From assembly GCA_963728285.1 (NCBI GenBank), contig CAVSJR010000005.1:1-64000 (forward strand): 64,000 bases of DNA, in the 5' to 3' direction. Numbering within the stretch: position 1 is the first letter of the stretch; each line of letters starts with the position of its first letter. The notes beneath the pieces were generated by a model, which saw only the letters and a program-made list of their open reading frames with translations, did no database searches and was not told the DNA's origin. Made by a program: the position numbers and the translations under genes. This stretch comes from CAVSJR01 sp963728285 (GTDB lineage Bacteria; Actinomycetota; UBA4738; HRBIN12). This document shows, one piece after another, positions 27,889 through 35,839 of this stretch.

Positions 27889-28555
27889 CTACTCCACCGA
27901 CCCGGGGGTGGTGGTGTGGCGGGCGAGATAGGCGGCGGCCTCGGCTCGACGCGCCACCTCGAGCTTCGACAGGATGCTCGAGACGTAGTTCTTGACGGTC
28001 TTCTCCGCCAGATGGAGCTCCTCGCCGACCTCCTTGTTGGTCTTGCCGTCGGCGATGAGGGCGAGGATGCGTTCTTCCTGCGGCGAGAGCCGCGCGAGGC
28101 GCTCGTCGCGCATCAGGTGCTTGCCCTTGCGGAGTCGGTCGAGCACCGACTTGGTGACGGCCGGGTCCAGGAGGCTCTCTCCGGCGCCCACGGCCCGGAT
28201 CGCTCGCACGAGCTCGCCGCCGGCGACCTGCTTGAGCACGTAGCCGGAGGCCCCGGCCATGATCGAGGAGAACAGGGCCTCGTCATCGGCGAAGGAGGTC
28301 AGCATGATGACCCTGGTCTTGGGATGCTCCGCCAGGATCTCCCGGGTGGCCTCGATGCCGCTGCCGTCGGCGAGGCGAACGTCCATGACGACGAGGTCCG
28401 GGCGGCTGCGATCGGCCTCGTCGACGGCCTCGCGGACCGAGCCGGCCTCGGCCGTCACGATGATGTCGTCGGTCGACTGCAGCATCGCCCTGATGCCCGC
28501 CGCGGACGACCTCGTGGTCGTCCACCAGCATGACGCGCAGCGGCACCTCGGACAT
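27889..28555 (-). CDS. NarL/DosR-like response regulator (one frame break)
   Basis: The start is ATG 28555 (MSEVPLRVMLVDDHEVVRGG); the frame changes near 28498 and continues MLQSTDDIIVTAEAGSVREA. Receiver features: acidic pair VDDH, phosphoacceptor Asp in LVVMDVRLADG, Thr in VIMLTS and Lys in YVLKQ. The LuxR-type helix-turn-helix reads LSPQEERILALIADGKTNKE, then LHLAEKTVKNYVSSILSKLE, very close in form to mycobacterial DosR (LAEKTVKNYVS). About 220 residues. It follows its kinase by 50 bases on the same strand. It is the likely binder of the GGG-n-CC dyads in this island. Confidence 0.88.
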
Positions 28556-28605
28556 ACCGACCATGCTAGCTCGCCGAGGATCCCGGAGCCGTCGGCGCGG
28601 CGCGA

Positions 28606-30213
28606 CTAGAGGGGCAGCTCGATGGTGACCGTTGTGCCGCTGGCGGCGGAGGTCGCCACGCTCGCCGCGCCTCCGAGGGCCTCGGCACGGGTCCGAAGGT
28701 TGTCGAGTCCCTGACCTCCGGCGCCGGCATCGGCGTCATCGAATCCGCGGCCGTCGTCGTCGACCTCGAGCACGGCCGATGCTCCGTCCCGGCGAAGGGA
28801 TACGCGGCACGTGCTCGCGTGGGCGTGTCGCCCGACGTTCGAGAGGGCCTCCCGTGCCATCTGAATGACGTCAGCCGCACGGGCGGCGAGGGCGGCGGCG
28901 ACGTCGGCGTCCACCTCGACCACGGTGACGACCTCCGTCTTCTCCTCGAAGTCCTTCGCGAGCTGCCGAAGCGCCTGATCGAGCTGGCGGTCGGCCAGGA
29001 TCCCGGGTCGGAGGCCGAAGATGTAGTTCCGCAGGTCCCGGATGGCGCCGTCGATCTCGGCCACGGCGTCGTCGAGGCGCTTGGCAGTCTCAGGATCGGT
29101 GCTCATCGCCGCGGCGCCCTGCAATCCCATGCCGACGGCGAACAGCGACTGGATGACGCCGTCGTGCAGCTCCTTGCCGATCCGCTCGCGGTCCTCCATG
29201 ACCAGCAGGCGCTGCGCCTGCCGTTGGGCTCTTTCGTACTCGAGGGCCACGACGGCCTGTGTTGCGAACGTCTGGATCAACTGGACCTCATCGTCATCGA
29301 AGCTGCGGCCCCCACGGTGATTCGCCACCGCCAGCGTGCCGAGGCCTCCCGCGAGCGGGACGAACATCGCCGGACCCACGTCCCCGATGCGCACGATCGG
29401 CTGGTGCGCGGCGTCGGCCGCCGAGGCGTCCTCGACCAGCATCGCTCGGTCTGCTGCCACGGCGTCTCCGGACAGGGAGTCACGTCGCGGGAACGTCGCG
29501 CCCAGGATGTCGGTCGCTCGCGCACCCGCGGCCGCTGCGATCGTCAGCTCCCCAGCGTCGGAGCCGGGGATAGCGACGGTCGCGAGATCGGCGTCGACGA
29601 GCTCCATCGCTCGCCTCGCGATGAGCTCCAACGCCTCGTTCGCCTCCGCCCCCGACATGATCAACGCGCTGACCTCGCGCACACCGTCGAGCCAGCGCTC
29701 CCGGCGCCCCGCCTCGGCATACAGGCGGGCGTTCTCGATCGCGATCCCCGCCTGCGCGGCCAGGACGATGAGCGCCTGCTCGTCCTCCTCCGAGAACTCC
29801 CTCTCGCCGACCTTCTCGGTGAGGTAGATGTTGCCGAACACCTTTCCTCGGGCCGTGACCGGCGCTCCCATGAACGACTTCATCGGAGGGTGGTTCGGTG
29901 GGAATCCGACGGAGCGCGGATCCTCCCCGATCTCCGGGATGCGGATGGGCCGCTGCTCGCGAATCAGCAGCCCGAGAAGGCCTTTTCCCACGGGAATGTG
30001 GCCGATCGCCGCCCGCTGCTCGGATGTGACGCCCGTCGTGATGAACTCCCGGATCACACCGGTGTGATCGACGACGCCGAGCGCACCGTAGCGGGCGCCG
30101 GAGATCGCGGCCGCCACCTCCACGATCCGCTGCAGGACGGCGTCCAGCGACAGCTCGGAGCTGAGCACGAGGCCGGCCTCGATGAGCGCCTTGCTGCGAT
30201 CCTCCTGGCCCAC
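28606..30213 (-). CDS. Two-GAF sensor kinase, DevS/DosS-like
   Basis: An intact 535-residue kinase starting at GTG 30213. GAF1 (about 25-165) contains GARYGALGVVDHTGVIREFI and GFPPNHPPMKSFMGAPVTAR, then VFGNIYLTEKVGEREFSEED, as in DosS/DosT; the His in this HPPM segment aligns, from memory, with the heme ligand of those sensors. GAF2 (about 190-335) follows. The HisKA_3 domain has His350 in IGKELHDGVIQSLFAVGMGL, and the HATPase has EALSNVGRHAHAS, DDDGRGFDD and GGQGLDNLRTRAEALGG. It has no membrane helix, so it is cytosolic. Operon partner: the downstream DosR-like regulator. Confidence 0.9.
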   Translation of the reverse strand: MGQEDRSKALIEAGLVLSSELSLDAVLQRIVEVAAAISGARYGALGVVDHTGVIREFITTGVTSEQRAAIGHIPVGKGLLGLLIREQRPIRIPEIGEDPRSVGFPPNHPPMKSFMGAPVTARGKVFGNIYLTEKVGEREFSEEDEQALIVLAAQAGIAIENARLYAEAGRRERWLDGVREVSALIMSGAEANEALELIARRAMELVDADLATVAIPGSDAGELTIAAAAGARATDILGATFPRRDSLSGDAVAADRAMLVEDASAADAAHQPIVRIGDVGPAMFVPLAGGLGTLAVANHRGGRSFDDDEVQLIQTFATQAVVALEYERAQRQAQRLLVMEDRERIGKELHDGVIQSLFAVGMGLQGAAAMSTDPETAKRLDDAVAEIDGAIRDLRNYIFGLRPGILADRQLDQALRQLAKDFEEKTEVVTVVEVDADVAAALAARAADVIQMAREALSNVGRHAHASTCRVSLRRDGASAVLEVDDDGRGFDDADAGAGGQGLDNLRTRAEALGGAASVATSAASGTTVTIELPL

Positions 30214-30259
30214 GAGGCAAAGACTAGCGGTCCCTCGACCTGCGGCCGGGCAGGGCCGC

Positions 30260-30273
30260 GGGCCGAAGGTCCC
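30260..30273. promoter_or_regulatory. DosR-like box 1 in the divergent kinase/DoxX promoter
   Basis: GGGCCGAAGGTCCC (reverse complement GGGACCTTCGGCCC) matches 11 of 14 positions of the mycobacterial DosR core GGGACTWWAGTCCC when compared by eye. It lies 47 bases upstream of the kinase GTG and about 85 bases upstream of the DoxX ATG. Confidence 0.55.
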
Positions 30274-30282
30274 GACCAAGTG

Positions 30283-30296
30283 GGGCCCCCTGGCCC
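30283..30296. promoter_or_regulatory. DosR-like box 2 in the divergent kinase/DoxX promoter
   Basis: GGGCCCCCTGGCCC lies 9 bases after box 1. Paired boxes spaced about two helical turns centre to centre (23 bases here) are typical of strong DosR promoters. A third partial copy (GGGTCCCCGTCCC) begins at 30297. Confidence 0.45.
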
Positions 30297-30356
30297 GGGT
30301 CCCCGTCCCTGCCGCCGCCCAGACTGGGCATATCAATGGAAAGGGAGGTGGGATCC

Positions 30357-30992
30357 ATGGACATCCTGCATCGGACGAGGGATGAGACCGATCGCGTGGA
30401 CATCCCCGAGGCCGAGCGGCTCGAGCCGGTCCACGAGCGCGGGCTCCAGCGGGTCTTCGGGGCCCTGCGCCTCGTGCTGGGGTTCACGTTCCTGTGGGCG
30501 TTCCTGGACAAGGCCTTCGCCCTGGGGTTTTCGACCGGCCGCCTCGAGGACGGCACGATCGACTTCTTCGCCAAGGGCGCGGCGTGGTTCAACGGCGGGT
30601 CCCCGACCGAGGGCGTGTTCGCCTTCGCGCTGAAGGGACCGTTCAAGGGCTTCTACGAAGCCATCGGCGGGGTGCAGATGACGGCGCAGGGACCGGTCGC
30701 CACCGGCAACGGCTGGATCGATGTGGTCTATATGGCCTCCATGCTCCTCATCGGCCTGGGGCTCATCACCGGCGTGATGACCCGTATCGCGGCCGCCGGC
30801 GGGATCGTGTGGATGACGGTCTTCTACACGGCGACGTCGATCTGGCCCGAGAACAACCCGGTCGTGGACGACCACATCGTCGAGATCCTCGTCCTGGTGG
30901 CGCTGATCCTCGCGAACGCCGGCCGCTACTACGGGCTCGGGAAGATCTGGCAGCGGATCCCCTACGTCAAGGCCCACCCGATCCTCTACTGA
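30357..30992 (+). CDS. DoxX-family membrane protein
   Basis: The start is the ATG at 30357 because GGGAGGTG lies just upstream; an in-frame ATG at 30336 lacks a site. The 211-residue product has four hydrophobic segments: LRLVLGFTFLWAFLDKAFAL, the long loop with ALKGPFKGFYEAIG, IDVVYMASMLLIGLGLITGV, AAAGGIVWMTVFYTATSIWP, and IVEILVLVALILANAGRYYG. The RLVLGFTFLWAFLDK start is typical of DoxX proteins linked to quinone or thiosulfate redox chemistry. It is divergent from the DevS-like kinase and shares a regulatory region with two DosR-like boxes, so it is a likely target of that system. Confidence 0.82.
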   Translation: MDILHRTRDETDRVDIPEAERLEPVHERGLQRVFGALRLVLGFTFLWAFLDKAFALGFSTGRLEDGTIDFFAKGAAWFNGGSPTEGVFAFALKGPFKGFYEAIGGVQMTAQGPVATGNGWIDVVYMASMLLIGLGLITGVMTRIAAAGGIVWMTVFYTATSIWPENNPVVDDHIVEILVLVALILANAGRYYGLGKIWQRIPYVKAHPILY

Positions 30993-31010
30993 TGGGGACG
31001 ACCACGGAGC

Positions 31011-31036
31011 AGAGGCGGGGCGAAGGCCCCGCCTCT
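31011..31036. terminator. Hairpin between convergent genes
   Basis: An 11-base-pair stem (31011-31021, AGAGGCGGGGC, against 31026-31036) with a GAAG loop lies between the DoxX stop and the stop of the minus-strand receiver gene. It could end both transcripts, though only a weak T stretch (TTGTT) follows on the plus strand. Confidence 0.6.
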
Positions 31037-31122
31037 CGCCTTGTTACCGAGGCCGCGCGATCAACACTGAGCGTCTTGCGGCGTACGCGCTCATCTGGAC
31101 ACGACCCCGACCAGTGCCGAGG

Positions 31123-31512
31123 TCAGCCCAGGGCGCGATCGTCGCGGCGGCGTCCGACGAGCGACTGGACCTTCTTGACCACGTCCTCGGGCTCGAACGG
31201 TTTCTCCATGAAGGCCGCCGCTCCGAGCGACTGCGCCATGAGGCGTTCTCCCTGCCCCGACCGTGCCGTGAGAACCATGACCACCGGCCGAGGTGCGGGA
31301 CATTGCTGCACCTCGCGCAGGAACCACCAGCCGTCCTTCACGGGAAGCATGAGATCGAGCACGACGACGTCGGGGTGCCGGGACTCGACCAGGTCGATGC
31401 CCTCCGGCGCGTTCGCGGCCTCGATGACCGAGAAGCCCTCGTACTCGAGGTTCGCCCTCAGCGTGAGCCTGATGTCCGGGTTGTCCTCCACCAGGAGGAC
31501 GTGTCGAATCAC
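31123..31512 (-). CDS. Single-domain response regulator (receiver only)
   Basis: A receiver domain without an output domain, about 129 residues from GTG 31512 (an in-frame ATG at 31548 adds 12 unconserved residues). The acidic pair is LLVEDNPDI, the phosphoacceptor Asp is in VVVLDLMLPVKDGWW, the Thr in VLTARS and the Lys in FMEKPFEPEDVV. It probably acts in a phosphorelay or as an allosteric partner of one of the orphan kinases in the window. It is divergent from the second flavodoxin-like gene. Confidence 0.82.
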   Translation of the reverse strand: MIRHVLLVEDNPDIRLTLRANLEYEGFSVIEAANAPEGIDLVESRHPDVVVLDLMLPVKDGWWFLREVQQCPAPRPVVMVLTARSGQGERLMAQSLGAAAFMEKPFEPEDVVKKVQSLVGRRRDDRALG

Positions 31513-31665
31513 GCCGTCCGGTGGGCGTAGAGGGCCTCGTCCGTCCATGCCTAGGGGATCGGATCGACCGGGGAGGAGCTGAAGCCTCCTCCAGAAAGTG
31601 TCGGGAGGCGCCAGCGACGCGGTCACCGCTTGCGAGCGCCTCACTCGTGAGGGAGGGTGAAGACG

Positions 31666-32154
31666 ATGAGTGTCCTTGTGGCGTACGCGAGCAAGCACGG
31701 CTCGACCGAGGAGATCGCGCGCTTCATCGCCGACCGATTTCGTGAGCGCGGGATCGAGGCCGATGCGGCCCCGGTGCAGGAGGTGTCGGACCTGAGCGGC
31801 GTCGAGGCGGTCGTCCTGGGAAGCGCCGTCTACCTGGGGTCGTGGATGAAGGAGGCGCCGGAGTTCGTGGATCGCCATCTGAGCACGCTTCGGTCGATCC
31901 CCGTGTGGCTGTTCAGCGTCGGTCCGCTCGGGACCGAGATCCAGGACGAGGAGGAGCAGCCGAAGCAGCTCGGCGAGCTCCGCGAGAAGCTTCGGCCGAG
32001 GGATCACCGAGTGCTCTTCGGCGTCCTCGACCGGGACAAGCTCGGCTTCGGCGAGCGGATGATGGTGAAGGCGGTCAAGGCGCCGGAGGGCGACTTCCGC
32101 AACTGGGACGAGATCCGCGCGTGGGCGGACGGCATCGCCACCGAACTCACATGA
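31666..32154 (+). CDS. Flavodoxin-domain protein, HemG-like
   Basis: An intact 162-residue protein; the ATG at 31666 has GGGAGGG 8 bases upstream. The FMN loop is MSVLVAYASKHGSTEEIARF, and later segments (VVLGSAVYLGSWMKEAPEFV, PVWLFSVGPLG, GDFRNWDEIRAWADGIA) match flavodoxin-domain proteins of the menaquinone-dependent protoporphyrinogen oxidase (HemG) type. The true substrate in Actinobacteria is uncertain and an electron-transfer role fits the surrounding redox island. No DosR-like box is evident directly upstream. Confidence 0.82.
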   Translation: MSVLVAYASKHGSTEEIARFIADRFRERGIEADAAPVQEVSDLSGVEAVVLGSAVYLGSWMKEAPEFVDRHLSTLRSIPVWLFSVGPLGTEIQDEEEQPKQLGELREKLRPRDHRVLFGVLDRDKLGFGERMMVKAVKAPEGDFRNWDEIRAWADGIATELT

Positions 32155-32214
32155 CGGGGCGCACGAACCGGGCCGGCTCCGGCGGAGCCTACCTCCAGTG
32201 AGAAAGGAGAGACG

Positions 32215-32478
32215 ATGCCCCACGACGGAGTCGAGGATCAGCTCACGGGCGGGCACCGAGGAGCGAACGGCTGCGCGACCCGAGCGCTGACTGAGTGGTT
32301 CGCCGCCCGGAGTCGTCGGCGGAAACCACGCTCACCGTCCGGCCTAGCCCTCCGCGAGGGAAACCCAACCCGTACGTCGGATACCGACAGCGCCGTGTGT
32401 TGCCTCACCATGTCGCCTACCGAAGACGTGTCGACAGGACCACAGAGCCAGGAGGAGACCGCGTGTCCGACGTGTTGA
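32215..32478 (+). CDS. Possible small protein with strong ribosome site
   Basis: The ATG at 32215 is preceded by AAAGGAGAGACG, one of the best ribosome sites in the window. The 87-residue frame (MPHDGVEDQLTGGHRGANGC at the start) is low in structure and overlaps the next gene start by 16 bases. It may be a real short gene with its frame broken, or a leader. No family is seen. Confidence 0.35.
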   Translation: MPHDGVEDQLTGGHRGANGCATRALTEWFAARSRRRKPRSPSGLALREGNPTRTSDTDSAVCCLTMSPTEDVSTGPQSQEETACPTC

Positions 32479-32725
32479 AGAAGGGTCTTGAGAACAGCCA
32501 GAAGGAAATCGAGGCCGGCCTCGCCGACGCCGAAGCGGAGCTTGCGCGTCTCCGAGTGCAATGCGAGCAGCTTCAGGAGCTGATCGCGGTCGGCAAGGCC
32601 ACGATCTACGCCGCCCAGCTGAAGTCGCCGGCGGCGACACCACGCGGCCGGCGCCCAAGCCGTCCAACGGTCGAGGTGAAGCTTCCGAGCACGTCGTCAA
32701 GCAGCTTCAGGGCAACCTAGGCTAG
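32463..32725 (+). CDS. Small coiled-coil protein (frame break near C terminus)
   Basis: GTG 32463 follows GGAGGAG. The product begins VSDVLKKGLENSQKEIEAGL and continues DAEAELARLRVQCEQLQELI, a clear coiled coil with one Cys. The best C terminus is in another frame (change near 32630): TTRPAPKPSNGRGEASEHVV, then KQLQGNLG, with TAG at 32725. About 87 residues. Small coiled-coil proteins like this may act as scaffolds; no function is known. Confidence 0.55.
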
Positions 32726-33163
32726 GGCGAATCCCCCGGCGCCCACTTCTGGGACGTGGGCTGGCTCGGTCAGTTTGATCTCAGGGGCCACGGCGGCCGT
32801 CGTCGGCAGCCACTCGTGACGGGAACCCCCGGGCGTCTCGATGGTCGATGCATTCAGGATCGCGATACTGCTCGACGCGCTGAAAGAGATCCCACGCTGC
32901 TCCACTCTCGGGGCTCGGGGAGCTCGCGACGGCGACTCCCATGCCCGCACGAATCCCGACAAGACCACGAGGTCCACCCGCGTGTCGGGAGCCGACCTCA
33001 TAGCCCAGAGCTCCCTTCCGCATCGGCCCAACGCGATTCCGATCGTGCGCGCGATGGGCGCCACCTCGCGAGCGCGGTAGGTACCTAGCTGGGCCCCCAG
33101 CGGTGCATGTTGTTTCGCGAGGTCGGACGTGCCTATAACCACGGCCGGAGAAAGGGGGAGGCC
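32726..33163. other. Long non-coding or undecided stretch
   Basis: About 440 bases between the coiled-coil gene and the next secreted protein. A long minus-strand frame crosses it but continues antisense through the neighbouring gene, and its translation matches nothing I know. A plus-strand frame (32841-33080) is equally unconvincing. No RNA gene, hairpin terminator or repeat is evident. The last 60 bases probably hold the promoter of the gene at 33164. Confidence 0.4.
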
Positions 33164-33631
33164 ATGACCACCCGTAGATGGCATCGTGCCGGCATCATCC
33201 TCGCGACGGTCGTGATTTCGGCCGCGACCGTGGGGGTGACGACGACCCTCGCCGGGAACGCCGCTCCGACGGGCGGGGGCTCGTCGCGGGGACCAATCGT
33301 CGAGGGGCGCGTCCTCGCCGGCGTCCACACGTTCCGCCAGGGGCAGCGTTCGCAGCCGGCGATCGACAAGTGGTTCAACGCGGTGAACGGGGTCGAGCCG
33401 ACGATCTCCGGCGACCACGGCCGGTGGCTCATCGACTTCGGATTCTCGATCGTCGACGACTACGCCCAGTGCACGATCGACTCGAATTGGGTCGACACCC
33501 GCGACGCGCTGTGCTCGGTCTACCTGCTGGAGGACCAGGTCTTCGCGGTACGGGTCTGGGACACCGGCACGCAGGACGGTCGGCCGCGTGCGCGCAACGC
33601 CGAATTCTGGGTCCTCGTGTACGGGCCGTAG
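33164..33631 (+). CDS. Secreted protein of unknown function
   Basis: ATG 33164 has AAAGGGGGAGG upstream. The 155-residue product carries a signal peptide (WHRAGIILATVVISAATVGV, then TTTLAG) followed by a mature domain with two Cys (YAQCTIDSNW, DALCSVYLLE) likely paired, and beta-rich segments (RWLIDFGFSIVDDYAQ, QVFAVRVWDTGTQDGR, RNAEFWVLVYGP). It looks like a compact secreted beta protein. It is transcribed alone. No family is recognised. Confidence 0.65.
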   Translation: MTTRRWHRAGIILATVVISAATVGVTTTLAGNAAPTGGGSSRGPIVEGRVLAGVHTFRQGQRSQPAIDKWFNAVNGVEPTISGDHGRWLIDFGFSIVDDYAQCTIDSNWVDTRDALCSVYLLEDQVFAVRVWDTGTQDGRPRARNAEFWVLVYGP

Positions 33632-33821
33632 CGACTCGGCGTGCCTCGAGGGTCGTCGTCCTCGACGACGCGGTAGGCGTCGTCCTCGGGCGGATCTCGC
33701 GGGTCGGCGCCGGTGCCACCGGCGGTTCCTCGCCGGCCGAGGCTGCCACGGGGATCCCCGTCGCGACCAGGAGAGTGAGGACGGCGAGACCTCTGGCCAG
33801 CACGGGGCCAGCGTAGTGCAT
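33632..33821 (-). CDS. Possible short secreted peptide, C terminus unresolved
   Basis: From ATG 33821 the minus strand encodes a convincing signal peptide (MHYAGPVLARGLAVLTLLVA, then TGIPVAASAGEE) and a Pro/Thr/Arg-rich continuation. Beyond 33631 the frame runs antisense to the preceding gene, so the true end is unclear and a frame error is likely. The signal-peptide pattern is the only support. Confidence 0.35.
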
Positions 33822-34032
33822 CGAGACGGACCGAGTGGGCCGCCCCCGACGTGCGCGGGCGCCGCCTCCTAGGACGTTCGGCCCCATCCGGATCGGTGTG
33901 GGGGACAACGGTTTGGGGCGCGCGCTTCGCTCCTCTGACCGGACGCCCTATGTACCGCGGAGGCTCATTGCACGACCCTGGGTCAACAGCTTGACGACAG
34001 GTTCCGACCGCAGGATTCCGCCAGGAGGCTCG

Positions 34033-35835
34033 ATGACACCGACGCTCGCCGTGACGTGGAACGACAAGAAGGGCCACGTCCGGGCGACCCTCACCGCGCT
34101 GGCGCTGGTCGTCGCGATCCTCTCGACGCCCGCAGGCCAGCAGGCGCGAACGGCGTCGGCCGAGACGGTCTCGGTGATCGTCCGGGAGATGCCCCGCGCG
34201 GGGGACGTCCCAGAGCGTCTCGTCGCCGCGCTCGGGGGAACCGTCGAGAGCCACATCTCGATCATCGACGGGTTCACGGCGCTCGTCCCCGAATCCTCGA
34301 TGTCGGATCTCACCGGCTCGCCGGAGATCCTCTCGGTTACCCCCGACGCGAGGATCCAGCTGACGTCCGTGGACGGCCACGACGTCGCCGGCGACCCGAA
34401 CTCCATGTACAACATCGGGCAGACGGAGGCCGGGGCGGGCTCCTACTGGGCCAACGGCTACACGGGCAGGGGCGTCGGGGTCGCCCTGATCGACTCCGGC
34501 GTCCTCCCGGTCGAGGGCCTGACGACGCCCGGCAAGGTGGTCAACGGCCCGGACCTCTCCTTCGAGTCGCAGGTGCCGCAGCTCGAGCACCTCGACACGT
34601 TCGGTCACGGGACCCACATGGCCGGCATCATCGCCGGACGCGACGACGACACGCCCGAGCCCGTGCAGAAGGGCGATCAGGACCACTTCCTCGGGATGGC
34701 CCCCGGCGCGCACATCGTGAACATCAAGGTGGCCGACGCGCTCGGCGCGGCCGACGTCTCGCAGGTGATCGCGGCCATCGACTGGGTCGTGACGCACAGG
34801 AACGATCCGGGCATGAACATCCGCGTGCTGAACCTGTCGTTCGGGACCGACGGCGTCCAGGACTACCTGCTCGACCCGCTGACGTTCGCCGCCGAGGCCG
34901 CGTGGCACAAGGGGATCGTCGTCGTGGTCGCGGGCGGGAACAAGGGCTACGGCTCATCGAAGCTGAACAACCCCGCGTACGACCCCTACGTGATCGCGGT
35001 CGGTGCGGCCACGACCAACGGCAAGTTCAGCGCCAACGGCGACGGCGATACGGTCGCGGACTTCTCGAGCCGCGGCGATGCGCTGCGGCGGCCGGATCTT
35101 CGTCGCGCCCGGCACGTCCATCGCGAGCCTGCGCGCGCCTGGGTCGTTCATCGATGAGACCAACCCACAGGCTCTGGTCGCGGACCGGTTCTTCCGCGGA
35201 AGCGGGACGTCGCAGGCGGCCGCGGTCGCCTCCGGCGCGGCGGCGCTCATCATCGAGCAGCGTCCGGGTCTCAACCCGGATCAGGTCAAGGCGCTGATGA
35301 CGAAGTCCGCCAAGCGGATCTTCGGCGCCACGACGGCCGAGCAGGGCGCCGGGATGATCGACCTGAGGCATGCGCGTCGACATGGCGACGCCGACGAAGC
35401 TGTCGGTGACGCAGACATGGCCGAGGGCGACGGGGCTCGGATCGCTCGAGCTGGCGCGCGGGACGGCGCACGTCTCCGACGGCCAGGTCATCGCTCGAGG
35501 GCGAGCAGGACATCTTCGGGACCCCGTGGCAGCCGTCGGTGTGGACCGCCCTCGCGGCGGGGGGCAGCGCCTGGTCGGGCGGGGACTGGCTCGGGAAGAC
35601 GTGGTCGGGCGGCTGCTGGTGCGCCTCCAGCTGGAGCGGCGCGAGCTGGTCCGGCGCGACCTGGACCGGCGCCGCGTGGTCGGGCAAGACCTGGTCCGGC
35701 GACACGTGGACCGGCAAGACGTGGTCGGGCAAGACGTGGTCCGGCGACGGGTGGGAAGGGAAGACCTGGTCCGGCAAGACGTGGTCCGGCATGACGTGGT
35801 CGGGCGACGGATGGCCGGCCGCGGACGGGGAGTAG
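34033..35835 (+). CDS. Secreted subtilisin-like protease with Trp-Gly pentapeptide tail (frame broken)
   Basis: ATG 34033 follows AGGAGG. An N-terminal span/signal (RATLTALALVVAILSTPAG) precedes an I9-type propeptide (about 45-112). The S8 catalytic domain has Asp154 in GVGVALIDSG, His192 in FGHGTHMAGIIAG, the oxyanion-region VVVVAGGNKGYG and the Ser in FRGSGTSQAAAVASGAAALI. The last is unusual: GTSQAA replaces the common GTSMAA. Frames change near 35090, 35365 and 35505. The C terminus is 17 tandem five-residue units of type xxWxG. The stop is 4 nt before a sensor kinase gene. It should act outside the cell, possibly wall-attached by the repeats. Confidence 0.85.
35566..35820 (+). repeat. 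17-unit tandem repeat encoding xxWxG
   Basis: Exactly 255 bases, 17 units of 15 bases, in the protease tail. Every unit has Trp at position 3 and 15 of 17 have Gly at position 5; the commonest unit is KTWSG. Only two units depart at position 5 (CWCA- and GWPA-containing). The regular period with drifted codons suggests selection on the protein rather than recent DNA slippage. Confidence 0.9.
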
Positions 35836-35839
35836 CCTC

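Noticed and set aside
28819..30633. 604-residue plus-strand frame
   Set aside because: Antisense to the DevS-like kinase, whose motifs are complete on the minus strand.
32717..33418. 233-residue minus-strand frame
   Set aside because: It extends antisense into a signal-peptide-bearing gene and shows no family motifs; the stretch is left as undecided.
35566..35820. Tandem repeat as a CRISPR array or microsatellite
   Set aside because: The units are 15 bases, contiguous, in frame with a protease and diverged at the DNA level, so it is a coding repeat.
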